Assembly: GCF_041146395.1 (NCBI RefSeq)
Contig: NC_090995.1
Location: 13,767,501-13,831,500 of the forward strand
Origin: Eulemur rufifrons
Taxonomy: Eukaryota > Chordata > Mammalia > Primates > Lemuridae
Length of the DNA stretch: 64,000 bases
Direction of reading: 5' to 3'
Both the position numbers and the translations under genes were made by a program. The first letter of the stretch is position 1; each line of letters starts with the position of its first letter. The notes beneath the pieces were generated by a model that was given only the letters and a program-made list of their open reading frames with translations, searched no databases and was not told where the DNA came from. Positions 60,925 to 64,000 of the stretch are shown piece by piece.

Positions 60925-61170
60925 GTGCAGTGGTTAAGATTATACTAATCTGAAGTCAGAACATCCTAAGATTTTATTCTGACTTTGCTGTGTGACACAT
61001 TTCTTTGACAAGGTTTCTTTGCCTTTCTGAGTCTGTTTTCTTCTTAGTAAACATCAGATAAAATACTTCTTAGCTTAGAGTGGTTGCAAATGATAATGAT
61101 ATAACATTTGTAAAGGACTTATCTCAGAACCAGGTATATAGTAAATGCTCATAAAATATGTGTTTGTTTA
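60925..61170 (+). repeat. near full-length MIR SINE (diverged)
   Basis: GTGCAGTGGTTAAGATTATA, TTTGCTGTGTGACACATTTC and ACCAGGTATATAGTAAATGC span MIR. Confidence 0.8.
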
Positions 61171-61934
61171 AATTGCTGTTGTTACTTTTGACTATTATAT
61201 ATATTTTTTTAACATCATAGAAAAAAATTGTCAAAATCTTTGCAAGATTGTGTTGTCTCCTTTATTGACTTCTGATTTTATATACTTATTTGGGGACCAA
61301 GCTGTATGAACCTGAGTGTCTAGGAGCACCGATTTTAGAAGTTTTTCTTGGCATATAAGGTGATGACTTGAAGTGTTGCCTAACCCTCATCATGTGCCCT
61401 GTTTCAGATTTTCTGCATTTGCTCTGAAATTGTAGAGATATTGCCTGTGATGTCACTGAGAGATCCCTGCTCCCTCCTCACGTGGGAAATTTTTATCAGA
61501 GTTTGGTTCTAGTAAAAGCTTTATCTCCCTTGGGAAAGTAGAGGGTTTCCTCTTCTCAGACCAAAATGACTTATGCACCTTATCACATTTTCCTCTTGGT
61601 CTTGTTTGTCAGGAAGATAGAAGTTGGTCTTTTCGCTCAATCACAGCCATCTGCCTCGTTTTTATATTTGGAATATTTACTTTTCTCCCCCTATTTCCCA
61701 TTAAAAACTTTATCAATTTATCTTTTGCTGTGCCTCAAATCCTTTTGGGGAAGAGGTGAGGCAGAAAAAAATACGTCTGTGTAGGTATATCTGTCTTCAT
61801 ATAGAAATAGTTTGTTAATTTTCATTTGGAAGTTTGATGCCTAAGTTTTGATATCAGCAACCCCTTAACCCAAGTAATTCTCTCTTTTCCTTTTGTTCAT
61901 TTCCTTCACATGTTTGTCTAGCAAATATTTCTTG
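61171..61934. other. unique AT-rich sequence
   Basis: No recognised elements. Confidence 0.5.
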
Positions 61935-62630
61935 GTATCCAATTGATTGGAGTTTATTTTTTTAATCGATATATAATCATTGTATATATTTATGGGTCAC
62001 ATAGAGTTGTTTTGATCCATACAATGGATGGTGATGAGATCAAGGCAATTAGCCTGTTTAATGTTTCATGTCAAACATTTATTATTTCTTTGTGTTGGGA
62101 ACATTCGATATCTTCTAGGTATTTGAAACCATATAATATGTTATTGTTAACTATGTCATTCTACAGTGCTGTAGAATACTATAACTGGAACTTACTCCTC
62201 CTATCTAGCTATAATTTTGTAGCCCTTAACAAACCTCTCCCTGTCTCCCCTTCTCCCTACCCTTCCCATTCCCTGGTATCCTTAGTTCCACTTTTTCCTT
62301 CTGTGACATCAACTTTCCCCCCACTCCCAACATATGAATGAGAATATGTGGTGTTTAACTTTCGGTTCCTGCCTTGTTTCACTTGACATAATGTCCTCCA
62401 GTTTCACCCACGTTGCCATGAATGACAGTAGTTCATTCTTTTTAGGGTTGAACAGTATTCCGTTGTGTATACACACCACGTTTTCTGTCTCTATCCATCT
62501 GTTGTTGGACATGTAGGTTGCTTCCATATCTTGGCTACTGTGAATATGCTGCAATAAACACCCGGGTGCAGGTGTCTCTTCAACACACTGATTTTCTTTC
62601 CTCTGGATAAATGCCCGGTAGTGGGAAAGC
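61935..62630 (-). mobile_element. L1 3' part of a 5'-inverted insertion
   Basis: Antisense L1 (L1MA/old L1P-like): GGTCACATAGAGTTGTTTTG, TTTCTTTGTGTTGGGAACAT, ACATATGAATGAGAATATGT and TCTTGGCTACTGTGAATATG. In L1 order it starts at the 'tcccactaccgggcattta' region, right where the inverted segment stops. Confidence 0.85.
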
Positions 62631-63061
62631 TTCCACACGGCAAAGGAAACACTCAACAGAGTGAAAAGGCGACCTACAGAATGCGAGAAATTTTATGCAA
62701 ACTATTCATCTGATAGGGGATTAATATCCAGAATATACAAGGAACTCAAGCATCTCAACTTAAAAATCAAACAATCTGTTAAAAAAACAGGCAAATGAGG
62801 TGAACAGACATTTCTCAAAAGAAGACATACAAAAGACCAACACATGAAAAAATGCTCAGTATCACCAACCATCAAGGAAATGCAAATCAGAACCACAGTG
62901 AGGTATCATTTTAGCCCAGTTAGGATGGCTATGATCAAAGAGACAAAAAATAACAGATGCTGGTGAGGATGCGGAGAAGAGGGAACTTCTACACACCGTT
63001 AGTGGGACTATAAATTAGTACAGCCGCTATAACAGAATGGAGGTCCCTCAAAAAACTACAG
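62631..63061 (+). mobile_element. L1 inverted 5' part of the same insertion
   Basis: Sense L1 ORF2: AACACTCAACAGAGTGAAAA, ATTAATATCCAGAATATACA, TTTCTCAAAAGAAGACATAC and GGTGAGGATGCGGAGAAGAG, ending TCCCTCAAAAAACTACAGG. Head-to-head joining to 61935-62630, with only about 30 bp of L1 missing between the two, is the twin-priming pattern. Confidence 0.85.
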
Positions 63062-64000
63062 GTGGGTTGGATTTTAGCTGGGGAAGATTCTGTGAAAATG
63101 AATCAAACTGTCATTAGCGAGCTTATTTCTTACTAGGGCATGTATACTCTTGGGAGGAACTACGACCTAATGAGATCAGAGTCGCTTCCCGTTAAAACAA
63201 TTTGAAATTTGAATACCGTCCTGTTAATTTGGATGGAAAAATGACAGCCCAGAGAAGGGGCTGGGCTTTTCTGCCCTGATATTATTGCTGAATCTAATGG
63301 GATTCCACTGGCTTGCCCGCAGCCTCCGGTGAAATTGGTTTTTCTATTCATTATCTGGGTGCTTTTTCTCCAATAGCTACAAATAAGATGTCCTTTCGTA
63401 TCCGTGAGGAAGGAGAATGAATTCTGTTTTGTCACTTCCCCGAGCGTGCTCTTAAAGACAGGGGGAAAATAGAGCTTAAGAGCCCCTGGTCCTTGAGTCC
63501 CATTTTCTTGTCGTTTTGCGCTACGCTGTCAGGATGTGTCTCAGGACAACTTACTGTCCTTGCTTGATGTTGTGACGTCCTCCTGTGGTTGTTTAAGGCG
63601 GCAAGAGGCCTTTTATCCTATTTCATGAGGAAACTCGATGCATTATTAATCACGATTATTTTATTTATAAGCCAATGCTGCCTCGTGAGGTCCTGCACCG
63701 CACCGAGGGTCGCAGGTCTTTCTAGAGGTGTCTCCTTTCACCGCAGAGACTGTTTTTTTTTTGCTTTAACACAATAGTATGTTTTATTTAGGAAAGCTGC
63801 CCCCCTGCTTTAGGGATACTGTTACTCATTTTGGATTTATCTTCTCAACGTCTATGGAATGACCACTGGGAGTTTGATGCTGTGTTGGGCCCCGGGCTGA
63901 GCACAGCTGCTGTATCAAACCCTCCACGGAGTCTGAGAGTGAGAATAGAAGGTAGTCTGTCGGCGCATCATTGTTGTTGATTCTCAGAATAGGCATATAT
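63062..64000. other. unique sequence to the end of the window
   Basis: Repeat-free. The 63070-63500 part has the balanced composition of possible conserved non-coding DNA (ACTGTCATTAGCGAGCTTAT, TTGAAATTTGAATACCGTCC). A T-run lies at 63751-63760. No gene signal was seen. Confidence 0.45.

Overview
The window looks like nuclear DNA from a strepsirrhine primate, most likely a lemur. The clearest sign is a set of dimeric Alu elements whose middle linker carries the TATATA and TAGCTGTCCATATAA-type sequence typical of lemur Alus. Two L1 3' ends with the lemur-style 'TAATATTCTGAAATAAA' or 'TAATATCCTGAAATTAAA' tail support this. I cannot name the species. The assignment rests on remembered family sequences, not on a database search.

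No complete protein-coding gene, rRNA, tRNA or CRISPR array is visible. The open reading frames are short, mostly inside repeats or overlapping on both strands. The window therefore reads as intronic or intergenic DNA. Two short plus-strand segments do look like real internal exons, with branch point, polypyrimidine tract, AG acceptor, open frame and GT donor: 6513-6582 (70 bp) and 30066-30119 (54 bp). A 240-bp segment at 37792-38031 is a weaker candidate, and 19785-19820 and 36766-36819 are weaker still. I recognise none of the encoded peptides. The two best candidates do not share a compatible reading phase, so they cannot be directly adjacent coding exons.

Layout. 0-7.7 kb: unique sequence, MIR, L1M, two MLT1 LTRs in opposite orientation, L2, Alus and the 70-bp exon. 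7.7-17 kb: mostly unique sequence with one full Alu, an Alu monomer and MIRs. 17-28.7 kb: L2 clusters, hAT elements (MER5A, MER20 and a third type), MaLR and ERVL-type LTRs, an older Alu and a CNE-like block at 25.6-25.9 kb. 29-31 kb: an AluL inserted in an old L1, then the 54-bp exon. 31.4-36.1 kb: MIR, a long antisense L2, a sense L2 with ORF2 remnants and a 5'-inverted L1. 36-44 kb: weak exon candidates, a G4-like run, CNE-like DNA, a Tigger-type element, L2/MIR and an unassigned repeat. 44.5-54 kb: a 93-bp tandem duplication, L1M, AluL, L2, a second copy of the unassigned repeat and an ERVL-type LTR. 54.8-64 kb: MIR, AluJ, hAT, L1M, AluL, two further L1 pieces (one a 1.1-kb 5'-inverted insertion) and unique sequence to the end.

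I found no convincing new biological system. The items most worth checking are the two unrecognised exons, the CNE-like blocks, the three 5'-inverted L1 insertions and the unassigned repeat family at 43.1 and 49.9 kb. Repeat boundaries given with 'about' are accurate to roughly 10-30 bp.
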